From Altererythrobacter sp. ZODW24 (GTDB lineage: Bacteria; Pseudomonadota; Alphaproteobacteria; Sphingomonadales; Sphingomonadaceae): a DNA stretch of 64,000 bases. Made by a program: the position numbers and the translations under genes. Every line of letters begins with the position of its first letter. Within the stretch, counting starts at the first letter, position 1. The notes beneath the pieces were generated by a model. It made no database searches. It was not told where the DNA came from and saw only the letters and a program-made list of their open reading frames with translations. The stretch is from the NCBI RefSeq assembly GCF_003344885.1, contig NZ_CP031155.1, positions 1 through 64,000 on the forward strand, written 5' to 3'. This document shows positions 30,836 to 40,475 of this stretch, piece after piece.

Positions 30836-32146
30836 TTAACGTCCGGGGTAAACCGGGAATGCGGCGCAAAGCTCTGCCACGCGGCCGCGCACGCTTTCTT
30901 CTACTTGGGCATCGCCCTCAGGGCCGTTTTTGGCGAGGCCATCGACCACTCCGGCGATCAAGGCGCCGATTTTGCGGAATTCAGCCGGACCGAAACCGCG
31001 CGTGGTGCCTGCTGGTGTACCAAGCCTGATGCCGCTTGTCACAAAAGGGCTGCGTGTATCGAATGGAATGCCGTTCTTGTTGCAAGTGAGCCAAGCGCGA
31101 TCGAGACCCTTTTCCGCAGACTTTCCGGTTACATCCTTTGCCGAAAGATCGACCAGCATGGAGTGGTTATCCGTACCGCCCGAAACGATCCGCAGGCCGT
31201 TTTCTTCCAGACTGGCGGCTAGCGCGCGGGCGTTTTCGACCACCGCATGGGCATAGGTCTTGAAGTCCGGACGCAGCGCCTCGCGGAACGCAGTGGCCTT
31301 AGCGGCGATTACATGCATCAGCGGGCCGCCCTGCAGGCCGGGGAATACCGCCATGTTAAGCGGCTTGGTCAGCGCTTCGTCATTCCACAAAATGATGCCG
31401 GAACGCGGGCCACGCAGGCTCTTATGCGTCGTGCTGGTCACGATATGCGCGTGCGGGAAGGGCGTAGGGTGCGCCCCGCCGACGACCAGGCCGGAGATGT
31501 GGCTCATATCGCACAAGAGATAAGCACCCACTTCGTCGGCAATTTCGCGGAAGCGTGGGAAATCCCACGTGCGCGAGTATGCCGTACCGCCGCAAATGAT
31601 CAGCTTGGGCTTATGTTCGCGGGCATTGGCCGCAACTTCGTCCATGTCGATTAGCTCGTCATCCTTGCGGACGCCATATGCGACGGGATTGAACCATTTG
31701 CCGGACATATTGACGGGCGAACCATGCGTGAGGTGACCACCTGAGTTGAGATCCAGCCCCATGAACGTGTCGCCGGGATTGAGCAGGGCAAGGAACACAG
31801 CCTGATTCATCTGGCTGCCGGAGTTGGGCTGCACATTGGCAAATTCGCAGCCGAACAGTTCCTTCGCCCGGTCAATGGCGAGCGTTTCCACCACATCGGC
31901 ATAATCGCAGCCGCCGTAATAGCGCTTGCCCGGATAGCCCTCGGCATATTTGTTGGTGAAGACGCTGCCGGTTGCTTCCAGCACAGCTGTCGAAGCGATG
32001 TTCTCGCTCGCGATCAGCTCAATCTTGTCCTGCTGGCGGGCAAGTTCGCTGCCAATTGCCGCGAAAATTTCGGGATCGGCTTGCTCGAGGCTGTCATGCC
32101 AAAAGCGGTGGGTGATGTCGGACTGGCTATCTGGTGCTGTGCTCAT
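30836..32146 (-). CDS. glyA: serine hydroxymethyltransferase
   Basis: 436-aa PLP enzyme interconverting serine and glycine with tetrahydrofolate, the main source of one-carbon units. The PLP lysine is K242 in [12 protein letters not shown], and [15 protein letters not shown] (66-80) is the conserved substrate loop. Starts 11 bp after rpiB. Confidence 0.97.
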   Translation of the reverse strand: MSTAPDSQSDITHRFWHDSLEQADPEIFAAIGSELARQQDKIELIASENIASTAVLEATGSVFTNKYAEGYPGKRYYGGCDYADVVETLAIDRAKELFGCEFANVQPNSGSQMNQAVFLALLNPGDTFMGLDLNSGGHLTHGSPVNMSGKWFNPVAYGVRKDDELIDMDEVAANAREHKPKLIICGGTAYSRTWDFPRFREIADEVGAYLLCDMSHISGLVVGGAHPTPFPHAHIVTSTTHKSLRGPRSGIILWNDEALTKPLNMAVFPGLQGGPLMHVIAAKATAFREALRPDFKTYAHAVVENARALAASLEENGLRIVSGGTDNHSMLVDLSAKDVTGKSAEKGLDRAWLTCNKNGIPFDTRSPFVTSGIRLGTPAGTTRGFGPAEFRKIGALIAGVVDGLAKNGPEGDAQVEESVRGRVAELCAAFPVYPGR

Positions 32147-32157
32147 GGCGATTCTCG

Positions 32158-32592
32158 TCAGGAAGGGTTGGAGAGCTTGTCGACGCGGCGCTGGTGACGC
32201 CCGCCTGCGAATGGGGTTTCGAGGAAGGCGGTAAGGCAGGCCTTGGCCATATCACTGCCCGTAAGCCGCGCACCCATGGCGATGCAGTTCGCATCATTAT
32301 GCTCGCGGGCGAGGGCGGCGGAAAGCGGCTCGGACACAAGCGCGCAGCGCACGGCCGGGTTGCGGTTAACCGACATGGAAATACCAATACCCGATCCACA
32401 AAGCGCAACGCCGCGTTCGACGGTGCGGTCTGCGACAACAGCGGCCAGCTTGTAACCAAAGTCGGGATAATCAACGCTGTCAGGGGCGTTCGGGCCGAGG
32501 TCAGCGACTTCATGACCTTGTTCGATAAGCCACTCACAAAGCTCAGCCTTAAGGTCGAGCGCAGCGTGGTCGGATGCAATCGCGATTTTCAT
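32158..32592 (-). CDS. rpiB: ribose 5-phosphate isomerase B
   Basis: 144-aa isomerase of the RpiB/LacAB type. SDHA (7-10), the catalytic cysteine C65 and GSGIG (66-70) are visible, as is the NDAN block near residue 100. ATG 32592 is chosen because the core strand [10 protein letters not shown] begins there; an in-frame ATG at 32628 adds twelve residues. First gene of the minus-strand operon rpiB-glyA-(74 aa)-nrdR-trmJ and divergent from the desaturase gene. Confidence 0.93.
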   Translation of the reverse strand: MKIAIASDHAALDLKAELCEWLIEQGHEVADLGPNAPDSVDYPDFGYKLAAVVADRTVERGVALCGSGIGISMSVNRNPAVRCALVSEPLSAALAREHNDANCIAMGARLTGSDMAKACLTAFLETPFAGGRHQRRVDKLSNPS

Positions 32593-32702
32593 GTCATGCA
32601 CATAAGGTGCGCAAGCGATTCTCTCCACCCCTGCGCTTTGGTTTTCCTACGATTCACGACTAGGATGCCGCAACAATCGCGATTCACGCGAAGGGAACGC
32701 TG

Positions 32703-33833
32703 TTGACCGCTAAATTTGAAGAATGGCTCAGCTCCTTTTTTGGAGATGATCGACGTCGCAGTTTTGGCAGCGGATGGATCAGCGGGACTTTGTCCATTGT
32801 CCTAGGCGTACTCGCACTTTGCTCGATATTTGCCGTCCGATTTCCGCAATGGCTGACAGTTCCCGAGTTACGGGATCGCTATCCGTTGGAACTTGTCCGC
32901 TGGGCCATCGATCTAGGCATTCTAGCTTCTCTCCTGTTGGCGGGGCTCTCGATGATCTTGCGGCGGAGAAAGGCGCTTGGAATAACCGGGCTTTTGCTTG
33001 CCGCAGCCGCTTTGGCGCTAGGTGCGGGCGATGCACCGTTGGGCAACTCGGCCGAGAACTCGGTCTATTTCGGGCTCGATTGGTTTGTGCTGGGCGTACT
33101 CTCGACAGCCACGCTATTTGTGCCATTGGAGCGCGCCTTTCCGTTAAAACGCGAGCAGGGCGCGTTCCGAAAGGGTTGGCTAACAGACACTCAGTACTTT
33201 TTCATGAGTCATGCGCTTGTGCAGCTTATGTCTGTGTTGGTCTTGCTGCCGGTCGTCAATTTGGGTGGAATGTTGGCGATCGCAGAGGTTCAACAATTCG
33301 CCATCATGATGCCGCTGCCTTTGCAATTTATCGCTTGCTTGGTGATTGCCGACTTTACGCAATACTGGGTCCATCGCGCGTTCCATCGTATCCCCCTCCT
33401 GTGGCGTTTCCATCGCGTGCATCATTCCGTCAGAGCAATGGATTGGTTGGCGGGATCGCGCCTGCATCTTGTTGATGTTATCGTCACTCGTGGGTTGGTC
33501 TTGCTGCCGCTGGTTTTGCTGGGGTTCGACGAGCGAGCGGTGTTCGCCTATCTCGGCTTCGTATCAGTCCATGCTGTGTTTATTCATGCCAATTTCGCGC
33601 CACGACTGGCTTGGCTCGAAAAGTTGGTTGTGATGCCGCGATTTCACCATTGGCATCACGCCCGTGAATCGAAAGCCATCGACAAGAATTTTGCAGTGCA
33701 TCTGCCATGGCTCGACCGACTGTTCGGCACAAAATATCTGCCTGAAGGTCAATGGCCATCCGGATATGGGATTACAGGGGAACGCGCGCCAGACGGTTAT
33801 CTGAACCAGCTCGTGTGGCCGTTCAACCGTTAG
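32703..33833 (+). CDS. sterol desaturase/fatty acid hydroxylase family membrane protein
   Basis: 376-aa di-iron membrane oxygenase. The three histidine boxes are HRAFH (224-228), HRVHH (237-241) and HHWHH (315-319), with about seven hydrophobic segments around them. An extra N-terminal membrane part of about 150 residues precedes the fatty-acid-hydroxylase domain. Substrate could be a sterol-like lipid, carotenoid or fatty acid; ring hydroxylation of carotenoids uses related enzymes. TTG start at 32703 is preceded by AAGGGA at 6 nt; no ATG fits. Confidence 0.85.
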   Translation: MTAKFEEWLSSFFGDDRRRSFGSGWISGTLSIVLGVLALCSIFAVRFPQWLTVPELRDRYPLELVRWAIDLGILASLLLAGLSMILRRRKALGITGLLLAAAALALGAGDAPLGNSAENSVYFGLDWFVLGVLSTATLFVPLERAFPLKREQGAFRKGWLTDTQYFFMSHALVQLMSVLVLLPVVNLGGMLAIAEVQQFAIMMPLPLQFIACLVIADFTQYWVHRAFHRIPLLWRFHRVHHSVRAMDWLAGSRLHLVDVIVTRGLVLLPLVLLGFDERAVFAYLGFVSVHAVFIHANFAPRLAWLEKLVVMPRFHHWHHARESKAIDKNFAVHLPWLDRLFGTKYLPEGQWPSGYGITGERAPDGYLNQLVWPFNR

Positions 33834-33848
33834 GCGCGCTTCGCCCGT

Positions 33849-35843
33849 TTACTGATCCAAGAACGAACGCATCTTCCGGCTACGGCTCGGATGCTTCAAC
33901 TTCCGCAGTGCCTTCGCCTCAATCTGACGAATACGCTCACGCGTAACACTGAACTGCTGACCGACTTCTTCCAGCGTGTGATCGGTGTTCATGCCGATAC
34001 CGAAGCGCATGCGCAGCACGCGCTCTTCACGCGGGGTGAGTGACGCCAGCACGCGGGTGACGGTTTCCTTGAGGTTTGCCTGAATGGCGGCATCCACAGG
34101 GATAATCGCATTCTTGTCCTCGATGAAGTCACCCAGATGCGAATCTTCCTCGTCGCCAATCGGCGTTTCGAGGCTGATTGGCTCCTTGGCGATCTTCATC
34201 ACCTTGCGAACCTTCTCAAGCGGCATCGAAAGGCGCTCGGCCATTTCTTCCGGCGTTGGTTCGCGGCCCTGCTCGTGCAGGAACTGACGGCTTGTGCGCA
34301 CCAGCTTGTTGATCGTTTCGATCATATGGACCGGAATACGGATCGTGCGCGCTTGGTCGGCAATCGAACGAGTGATTGCCTGACGAATCCACCACGTCGC
34401 GTACGTGCTGAACTTGTAACCACGGCGATATTCGAATTTGTCGACGGCCTTCATCAGGCCGATGTTGCCTTCCTGAATAAGATCAAGGAATTGCAGGCCG
34501 CGGTTGGTATATTTCTTGGCGATGGAAATCACGAGACGCAGGTTCGCCTCGACCATTTCCTTCTTGGCGATACGTGCCTCGCGCTCACCCTTTTGCACCA
34601 TATTCACGATGCGGCGGAATTCGACGAGGCTCATGCCGGTGTTGGCGGCGATGTCGGCGATTTCAGCGCGGATACGCTCGACCGATTCGCCTTCCTTCTC
34701 GGCGAAGGCAGCCCATTTCTTGTCTTTCTTGGCGTTTGCTTTCAGCCAAGTGTCTTCCATTTCGTGCCCGATATAGGCTTTCAGGAAGTCGACGCGCTTA
34801 ACCTTGTGGCGCTCGGCAAGGCGCAGCATCTGGCCGCCCAGCGCGGTCAGACGGCGGTTGAACGCGTAAAGGTTGTCGACCAGGAATTCGATCTTGGTTG
34901 CGTGGAACTGGACGCTTTCGACTTCTGCCGTCAGTTCTTCGCGGAGCGCTTCGTATTTCTTTTCCTTGGCGGCGGGGTAGTCGTCGCCTTCGCCCATAAT
35001 ATCCACGCGTTCGGCCTGGATCTTCTGGAACTTCTTGAACAGTTTGGTGATGCGGTCGAAGGTTTCGAGCGCTTCTGGCTTAAGCGCAGCCTCCATCTGG
35101 GCGAGCGAAAGAGTGTTGTCCTCTTCCTCGTCGTCATCGTCCTTCTTTTTCTTTTCGCCATCGCCTTCTTCGCCGTCGATGTCCTCTTCATCTTCGACTT
35201 CGTCGTCGTCACGGATGGTCGGACCGGCGGTTTCTTCGGAAATCTCACCGTCTTCGGCAGCCTCGTTTTCCTCTTCCATCTTATCGACGGGAGGTTCCTT
35301 CGACAGCATGGCGTCGAGGTCGAGAATTTCGCGGAGCTGCATTTCCTCGTCATTGAGGGCCTGCGACCACTGGATGATGGCGTGGAAAGTGATCGGGCTC
35401 TCACACAGGCCGATGATCATCGTGTCACGGCCGGATTCGATCCGCTTGGCGATGGCGATTTCGCCCTCGCGGCTGAGCAGTTCGACCGCGCCCATTTCGC
35501 GCAGATACATGCGGACGGGATCGTCGGTACGCTCGGTCGTGGTGGCTTTCTTGGGCGCTTCGTTGGTGGGCTTCTTGGCCGCACCTTCGTCGCCGGCGAT
35601 TTCAGCAGGGCCGCTGTCTTTCTCGGCTTCCGCTTCCTCGTCGTTTTGCACGACATTGACGCCCATTTCGGAAATCGCGGACATAACGTCCTCGATCTGC
35701 TCCGAACTCAGCTGATCTTCCGGCAGCGCTTCGTTCAGCTCGTCATAAGTGACATAGCCGCGCTTCTTCGCCTTGGTGATGAGCTTCTTGATCGCCGCAC
35801 CCTTAAGGTCGATCAGCGGTGCATCTTCTTGTTTGGTCGCCAT
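33849..35843 (-). CDS. rpoD: RNA polymerase sigma factor RpoD (sigma-70)
   Basis: 664-aa primary sigma factor. Region 1.1 is N-terminal, then region 1.2 ([21 protein letters not shown]), a long acidic stretch of Asp/Glu runs (about 190-245) in the non-conserved region, region 2 with [16 protein letters not shown] (-10 recognition and melting) and region 4.2 with [18 protein letters not shown] (-35 recognition). Follows dnaG by 10 bp in yqeY-dnaG-rpoD, the macromolecular-synthesis order; rpsU is absent here. Confidence 0.97.
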   Translation of the reverse strand: MATKQEDAPLIDLKGAAIKKLITKAKKRGYVTYDELNEALPEDQLSSEQIEDVMSAISEMGVNVVQNDEEAEAEKDSGPAEIAGDEGAAKKPTNEAPKKATTTERTDDPVRMYLREMGAVELLSREGEIAIAKRIESGRDTMIIGLCESPITFHAIIQWSQALNDEEMQLREILDLDAMLSKEPPVDKMEEENEAAEDGEISEETAGPTIRDDDEVEDEEDIDGEEGDGEKKKKDDDDEEEDNTLSLAQMEAALKPEALETFDRITKLFKKFQKIQAERVDIMGEGDDYPAAKEKKYEALREELTAEVESVQFHATKIEFLVDNLYAFNRRLTALGGQMLRLAERHKVKRVDFLKAYIGHEMEDTWLKANAKKDKKWAAFAEKEGESVERIRAEIADIAANTGMSLVEFRRIVNMVQKGEREARIAKKEMVEANLRLVISIAKKYTNRGLQFLDLIQEGNIGLMKAVDKFEYRRGYKFSTYATWWIRQAITRSIADQARTIRIPVHMIETINKLVRTSRQFLHEQGREPTPEEMAERLSMPLEKVRKVMKIAKEPISLETPIGDEEDSHLGDFIEDKNAIIPVDAAIQANLKETVTRVLASLTPREERVLRMRFGIGMNTDHTLEEVGQQFSVTRERIRQIEAKALRKLKHPSRSRKMRSFLDQ

Positions 35844-35853
35844 GAATTACGCT

Positions 35854-37761
35854 TCAATCTGTTTCACTGCCATCGGGGCCTTCGTCTGACCCGCCCGGAC
35901 CGTTTGATTCTGTTGCGCCCGAAAGCGCGCGTTTGCCAGCCATTTGCCCGAGTCGCGACTCGAATGCCAGCTTTCGTTTGAGTAGCCGCTGTTGTTCGGC
36001 AAAGGCGCCTTCCGGATCGGTTTCAAACCGCTGGGTCGCGGCCGCAAGTGCCGCAGCCAGAGCCGGCCTTTCGACCAGCATTCCGACAGCCTCTGCCAAG
36101 TCCTCTTTTGCTGCGCCTGGATCGGTTCCTTCCATTAGGAAGGTGAAGCGGGTGTTATCCGGCGGCGTCGAGGAAACGACTGGATCCGATATGGGCGCAG
36201 TCGCCGTAGGGTCAAGGGCCTCGGCTGCTTCGAACAGACTTTCTATTGCAGGCGCGAGGTTCGTTTCTGTCCGAGCGAGGCGGGCGAGCGCCTCCGAATG
36301 CGCGTCGATACAGTCCGGAAACCGCAGAAAACCGGCAAAAACTGCGGCTGCCAGCGTATCACGCGCTCCGCCATTGACGACCCGCCGAAGCTTCGCCGCC
36401 GCTTGTGGAGAAAGTATCGGTTTCGCCTGCTTGAATGGGGCGCCTCGCTTAAAACCGCTACCGCTGCGCGGATTGAACTCTCGCTGAGGGCGGGGCGGGA
36501 AGGCGAATTCGGAATAACGGTCAAGCAATTCGCGGCGATAGAGCGACCTGATATCGGGTTGCTGGATCGCTTCGGTATGTTCGATCAGTCGCTGTTTCAG
36601 GCCTGCCTTGTCTTCCGGCGTATTGAGCGGCTGAACATCGCGTTCATATTCCCAAAGCGTATCGAGCAGGGTTGCGGGTTTATCGAGCAGACGTTCCATC
36701 GCCTTGGCCCCGTCGCGGATGATCAGATCGTCCGGGTCCATTCCGGTAGGCAGTCGCACGATGGAAAGCGAGCGGCCTGGTGCAAGCAAGGGCAGGGCGC
36801 GGCCAATGGCGCGCATGGCGGCGCGTTGGCCCGCTGCGTCACCATCAAAGCAGAGCACCGGAACCTCGACCATGCGCCACAGCATTTCGAGCTGGCGTTC
36901 AGTGAGTGCAGTACCAAGCGGCGCGACCGCATCCGGAATATCAGCAGCAGCCAGCGCAATGACGTCCATATAGCCCTCAACCACAACCATACGCTTGGTC
37001 TGACGCGAGGCGGGGCCAGCGCGGTGGAGGTTATAAAGCGTGCGCCCCTTGTCGAAGAGCGGTGTATCAGGCGAATTCAGATATTTCGGTGCATCTTTCT
37101 TCTGGGCATCGAGGATGCGTCCGCCAAAGGCGATCACGCGCCCGCGCGCATCGTGGATCGGCAACATCAGCCGGCCGCGGAACCGGTCATATGGCTCGCG
37201 GTCATCGACAGCGATCTGCAGGCCGCATTCGACCAACTCTGACTGTTCGAACTTAGTTAGCGCCTGTTTGACCGCATTGCGGCTGTCCGGCGCGAAACCA
37301 AAACCGAAGCGTTCCGCTGTATGCTGACCGAAACCGCGCGAGTTCAGATATTCGCGGGCTTTCTCACCAGACGAATCTAACAAGCTCTTTTCAAAGAAAT
37401 CTTGTGCTGCTTGCATTACATCGTGCAGCCCCGCGCGCTGTTCGGCACGCTGCGCCTCTTGCGGATCGGGAGCGGGGACTTCCATCCCGGCCTCTGCGGC
37501 AAGCTCCTTCACCGCATCCATAAAGCCGAGGCCTCGCTGGTCAGTCGTCCAGCGGATCGCATCCCCATGCGCGCCGCAGCCGAAGCAGTGATAAAACCCC
37601 TTTTGATCGCTGACGGTAAAGCTGGGCGATTTTTCGTTATGGAACGGGCAGCACGCCTTCCACTCGTGACCAGCCTTCTGCAGCTTGGTCGTGCGGCTGA
37701 TCAACGTGGACAGCGTTACCCGCGCACGTAATTCGTCCAGCCATTGAGGGGAAAGCGCCAT
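35854..37761 (-). CDS. dnaG: DNA primase DnaG
   Basis: 635-aa replicative primase. The zinc-binding CHC2 motif is C38, H41, C59, C62 (CPFH...CFGC), the RNA polymerase core contains EGYMDVIAL and the TOPRIM segment PVLCFDGDAAGQRAA, and the C-terminal helicase-binding part starts near 420. Middle gene of yqeY-dnaG-rpoD. Confidence 0.96.
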   Translation of the reverse strand: MALSPQWLDELRARVTLSTLISRTTKLQKAGHEWKACCPFHNEKSPSFTVSDQKGFYHCFGCGAHGDAIRWTTDQRGLGFMDAVKELAAEAGMEVPAPDPQEAQRAEQRAGLHDVMQAAQDFFEKSLLDSSGEKAREYLNSRGFGQHTAERFGFGFAPDSRNAVKQALTKFEQSELVECGLQIAVDDREPYDRFRGRLMLPIHDARGRVIAFGGRILDAQKKDAPKYLNSPDTPLFDKGRTLYNLHRAGPASRQTKRMVVVEGYMDVIALAAADIPDAVAPLGTALTERQLEMLWRMVEVPVLCFDGDAAGQRAAMRAIGRALPLLAPGRSLSIVRLPTGMDPDDLIIRDGAKAMERLLDKPATLLDTLWEYERDVQPLNTPEDKAGLKQRLIEHTEAIQQPDIRSLYRRELLDRYSEFAFPPRPQREFNPRSGSGFKRGAPFKQAKPILSPQAAAKLRRVVNGGARDTLAAAVFAGFLRFPDCIDAHSEALARLARTETNLAPAIESLFEAAEALDPTATAPISDPVVSSTPPDNTRFTFLMEGTDPGAAKEDLAEAVGMLVERPALAAALAAATQRFETDPEGAFAEQQRLLKRKLAFESRLGQMAGKRALSGATESNGPGGSDEGPDGSETD

Positions 37762-37773
37762 AAGGCCCCACTA

Positions 37774-38226
37774 TTAGGAAAGCGCGGCTTTAACCAGACC
37801 GCTGGCCTTGCTCATGTCCAATTCTGTGCCGTGGCGGGCCTTTAGTTCGGCCATCACCTTGCCCATGTCCTTGATCGATTCGGCACCGAGTTCGCCCTTG
37901 ATTGCTTCTATGGCGGCGGAGGTGTCGGCTTCGCTCAACTGTTGCGGCAAAAACTCCTCGATTACCGCGAGTTCGCCCTTCTCTTTGGCGGCAAGTTCGG
38001 TGCGCCCGCCTTCTTCAAACATGGTTATCGATTCGCGGCGCTGCTTGGCCATTTTCTGCAAAGTTTCGATCACCATCGCCTGATCGTCGACCTCTTTCGA
38101 GGACGTGCGCAGTTCGATATCGCGGTCTTTGATCTTCGCGCCGATCAGGCGCAGCGTTGCGGTGCGTTCTTTATCGCCCGCTTTCATGGAAGTTACTGTG
38201 GCAGTTTTGATGTCATCGCGCAGCAT
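37774..38226 (-). CDS. GatB/YqeY domain-containing protein
   Basis: 150-aa helical protein of the YqeY family, related to the tRNA-binding tail of GatB. LRDDIKTATVTSMKAGDKER and LPQQLSEADTSAAIEAIKGE are typical. Function is not settled; a role in tRNA-dependent amidation or translation quality is assumed from the homology. Twelve bases before dnaG and divergent from carA. Confidence 0.9.
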   Translation of the reverse strand: MLRDDIKTATVTSMKAGDKERTATLRLIGAKIKDRDIELRTSSKEVDDQAMVIETLQKMAKQRRESITMFEEGGRTELAAKEKGELAVIEEFLPQQLSEADTSAAIEAIKGELGAESIKDMGKVMAELKARHGTELDMSKASGLVKAALS

Positions 38227-38302
38227 TCTGGCATTCCTGTAGAAGAATTGAGATAAATCGCTCTTGGGTGGGGATTAGCGGCTTAATTCGGCTTTGGACA
38301 GC

Positions 38303-38331
38303 TTGACGGAATCGCGGGCGGTCCTTAGCTG
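38303..38331 (+). promoter_or_regulatory. possible carA promoter
   Basis: TTGACG (38303-38308), a 17-nt spacer and TAGCTG (38326-38331) lie 49 bp ahead of the carA ATG. The -35 is good and the -10 is weak, so this is a candidate only. Confidence 0.35.
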
Positions 38332-38380
38332 CCACCTCTTAGCGACATTGCCGGAAAACCCCTTACTCGGAGCGCCTATT

Positions 38381-39544
38381 ATGGCCGACACCGCCACCAC
38401 TCCTGCGCAACCTAAAGGTGCGACGGGAGTCGTCGTTTTGGCCGATGGAACGGTGATCTGGGGAATGGGCTTTGGCGCGACCGGGGATGCGGTTGGCGAA
38501 ATATGCTTCAACACTGCGATGACTGGTTATCAGGAGGTCATGACCGATCCCTCCTACGCCGCGCAGATCGTCACCTTCACTTTCCCGCATATCGGCAATG
38601 TCGGCGCGAATGCCGAGGATGTCGAAAGCGCTGTAGAAGGCGCAGTGGGCTGCATTACGCGCGAAGTCGTGACGCCGAGCAGCAGCTTCCGCTCCGAACA
38701 GGAATTTTCAGACTGGCTGGCGGCACATGGCAAGATAGGTCTGTCGGGCGTGGACACCCGCGCGCTCACCCGCCGCATCCGCCTGTCCGGCGCTCCCAAT
38801 GCGGTGATTGTCCACTCGCCGGATGGTAAGTTTGACGTGGCTGCGCTGGCGAAGCGCGCTGCGGAATGGTCGGGGCTGGAGGGAATGGACCTCGCCCAGC
38901 GCGTTACCCGCGATGCGCAAGAGGGCTGGGAGGGCGGATCATGGACGCTTGGCAGCGGCTATGCCCGTTCACCGCGTGATACCCGCCCGCATGTCGTGGC
39001 AGTGGATTACGGCGCAAAGGACAATATTTTCCGCAATCTGGTGAAGGCCGGTGCGAAGGTTACGGTGCTGCCCGCAAAATCCTCGCTCGAAGACATCATG
39101 GCACATCAGCCTGATGGCGTGTTCCTCAGCAATGGCCCGGGCGATCCGGCGGCGACGGGCGCCTATGCGGTGCCTGTGATCAAGACTTTGCTGGAACGCG
39201 ATATGCCGCTGTTCGGCATTTGCCTCGGCCACCAGATGCTGGCGCTGGCGACCGGCGCGCAGACCACCAAAATGCATCAGGGCCACCGCGGTGCGAACCA
39301 TCCAGTTAAACGGCTGGAAGATGGTGTGGTGGAAATCACCAGCATGAACCACGGCTTTGCAGTCGATGGCGACACCTTGCCTGACAGCGTCGAGGCAACG
39401 CATGTCAGCCTGTTCGACGGATCAAACTGCGGCATAGCGGTAAAGGGCAAGCAGGCGTTTGGCGTGCAATACCACCCGGAGGCGAGCCCCGGCCCGCAGG
39501 ACAGCTTCTATCTGTTTGAGAAGTTTGTGGGGATGTTGGGGTGA
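38381..39544 (+). CDS. carA: carbamoyl-phosphate synthase small subunit
   Basis: 387-aa glutaminase subunit that supplies ammonia to CarB for carbamoyl phosphate, feeding pyrimidine and arginine synthesis. The nucleophile is C281 in GICLGHQ, with H365 and E367 (YHPEA) completing the triad; the N-terminal CPSase small-chain domain precedes it. ATG 38381 is used; an open frame reaches back to 38294. A GTG inside its stop codon starts the next gene. Unusually, carB is separated from it by two small genes. Confidence 0.96.
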   Translation: MADTATTPAQPKGATGVVVLADGTVIWGMGFGATGDAVGEICFNTAMTGYQEVMTDPSYAAQIVTFTFPHIGNVGANAEDVESAVEGAVGCITREVVTPSSSFRSEQEFSDWLAAHGKIGLSGVDTRALTRRIRLSGAPNAVIVHSPDGKFDVAALAKRAAEWSGLEGMDLAQRVTRDAQEGWEGGSWTLGSGYARSPRDTRPHVVAVDYGAKDNIFRNLVKAGAKVTVLPAKSSLEDIMAHQPDGVFLSNGPGDPAATGAYAVPVIKTLLERDMPLFGICLGHQMLALATGAQTTKMHQGHRGANHPVKRLEDGVVEITSMNHGFAVDGDTLPDSVEATHVSLFDGSNCGIAVKGKQAFGVQYHPEASPGPQDSFYLFEKFVGMLG

Positions 39545-40062
39545 GTCGGCGCGGCGTGCTAATCTTTTTGGTGTTGGCGCTGGTAGTTGCAAATATTGCG
39601 TTTTTCGCACTCACACCAGTCGATGAAAAGAAAAGCCAAGCGGCGAATACTGCCAACGATATTGTTGAGGAATCGTTCGCCCATTGGGTTGCGTTTATGC
39701 CTGATTTAGAGGACGCTCAACGAGCCGATCCTCAAACGTTTGGAGTGCATTCTGATCCGCCACCAGTTGATTTTGTGGAAGTCGTCGATGGTCAGCCTTC
39801 TGCCAAATTGTCGATGATCGCCGGAAGATGTGGGATCGGACAGTATGCAATCAGAAACACGAATGATTTTGTTCACTACATGCCTGAAAGATTATTCGCC
39901 GGACATCTGTCCGAAAAACAACGTGATTGTCTCAAACTACAACTTCCGGATGGCTATAAATTGGCGCAATTAGCTGAGCCAACAAAACCTTCGCTAATTG
40001 CTTGGTCTGCAGACCTCTCGAAACTGTCCGTATATGAGAGCGCTAATGCCCAAACACACTGA
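39541..40062 (+). CDS. hypothetical membrane-anchored protein between carA and carB
   Basis: 173 aa: an N-terminal membrane anchor (about 5-25, LIFLVLALVVANIAFFAL) and a soluble domain of about 145 residues, probably periplasmic, with two cysteines. I recognise no family. GTG start at 39541 overlaps the carA stop. Base composition is clearly lower in GC than the neighbours, which suggests acquisition. Its last six codons run into a decayed copy of the carB 5' end and use a TGA inside that copy as the stop, so the original C-terminus may have been different. Confidence 0.65.
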   Translation: MSRRGVLIFLVLALVVANIAFFALTPVDEKKSQAANTANDIVEESFAHWVAFMPDLEDAQRADPQTFGVHSDPPPVDFVEVVDGQPSAKLSMIAGRCGIGQYAIRNTNDFVHYMPERLFAGHLSEKQRDCLKLQLPDGYKLAQLAEPTKPSLIAWSADLSKLSVYESANAQTH

Positions 40063-40099
40063 CATCTCCTCCATCCTCGTCATCGGCCAAGCCTGCATC
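40045..40099 (+). repeat. degenerate duplicate of the carB 5' end
   Basis: From 40046 the sequence repeats the first 14 codons of carB (40476-40517) with three mismatches in 42 bases, encoding [14 protein letters not shown] against [14 protein letters not shown]. It then skips 21 bases, exactly GCTGGTCCTATTGTGATCGGT, between two ATCGG repeats and resumes in frame with QAC before diverging. Read from 40046 the fragment would encode a 24-aa peptide that stops at 40120. Best explained as a recombination scar left when a gene was added between carA and carB. Confidence 0.85.
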
Positions 40100-40116
40100 C
40101 AAGGGAGTCTTTACCT

Positions 40117-40470
40117 ATGAAGTTTAGCGCAATTCTGCCTCTCGTCGCTCTTCTCGCCGCGTGCTCCGGTGGCGGAGCTTCCTATGAACCCGGCCCGATT
40201 ACGGACGAGCAATTTGCAGCACTTCAGGACGAGTGCGGCATCTCCGACGCAAAGTTGGCAACAGGTGATCGTGACATGAGCTTTACGACCGACAGCGGGG
40301 TTCCGGTCAATGGAACGATACAAGCCGATACTCCCGGCTCGCGAACAGTGATCCTAGGGAAACGCTCACAAGGCCAGATGGTCGAACTGGTCATGTGTCT
40401 TGCTGAATTCCAAGAAACGACAGGCGCTGAGTTCAAAACGGACGCCACTGCGGCAGGATTAGGATTTTAA
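40117..40470 (+). CDS. small lipoprotein between carA and carB, hypothetical
   Basis: 117 aa with a type II signal peptide and lipobox LLAAC (cysteine at residue 16), followed by a Gly/Ser linker and a compact domain with two further cysteines. No known family. Shine-Dalgarno AAGGGAG lies 9 nt before ATG 40117. Flanked on the left by the decayed carB 5' copy and on the right, after 5 bp, by the true carB, so it looks like an inserted cassette. Confidence 0.68.
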   Translation: MKFSAILPLVALLAACSGGGASYEPGPITDEQFAALQDECGISDAKLATGDRDMSFTTDSGVPVNGTIQADTPGSRTVILGKRSQGQMVELVMCLAEFQETTGAEFKTDATAAGLGF

Positions 40471-40475
40471 ACTAA

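Noticed and set aside
34137-35981. 614-codon open frame on the plus strand opposite rpoD
   Set aside because: Antisense to a complete, strongly conserved rpoD; composition is a mirror of its codons and no ribosome site or family match is visible.
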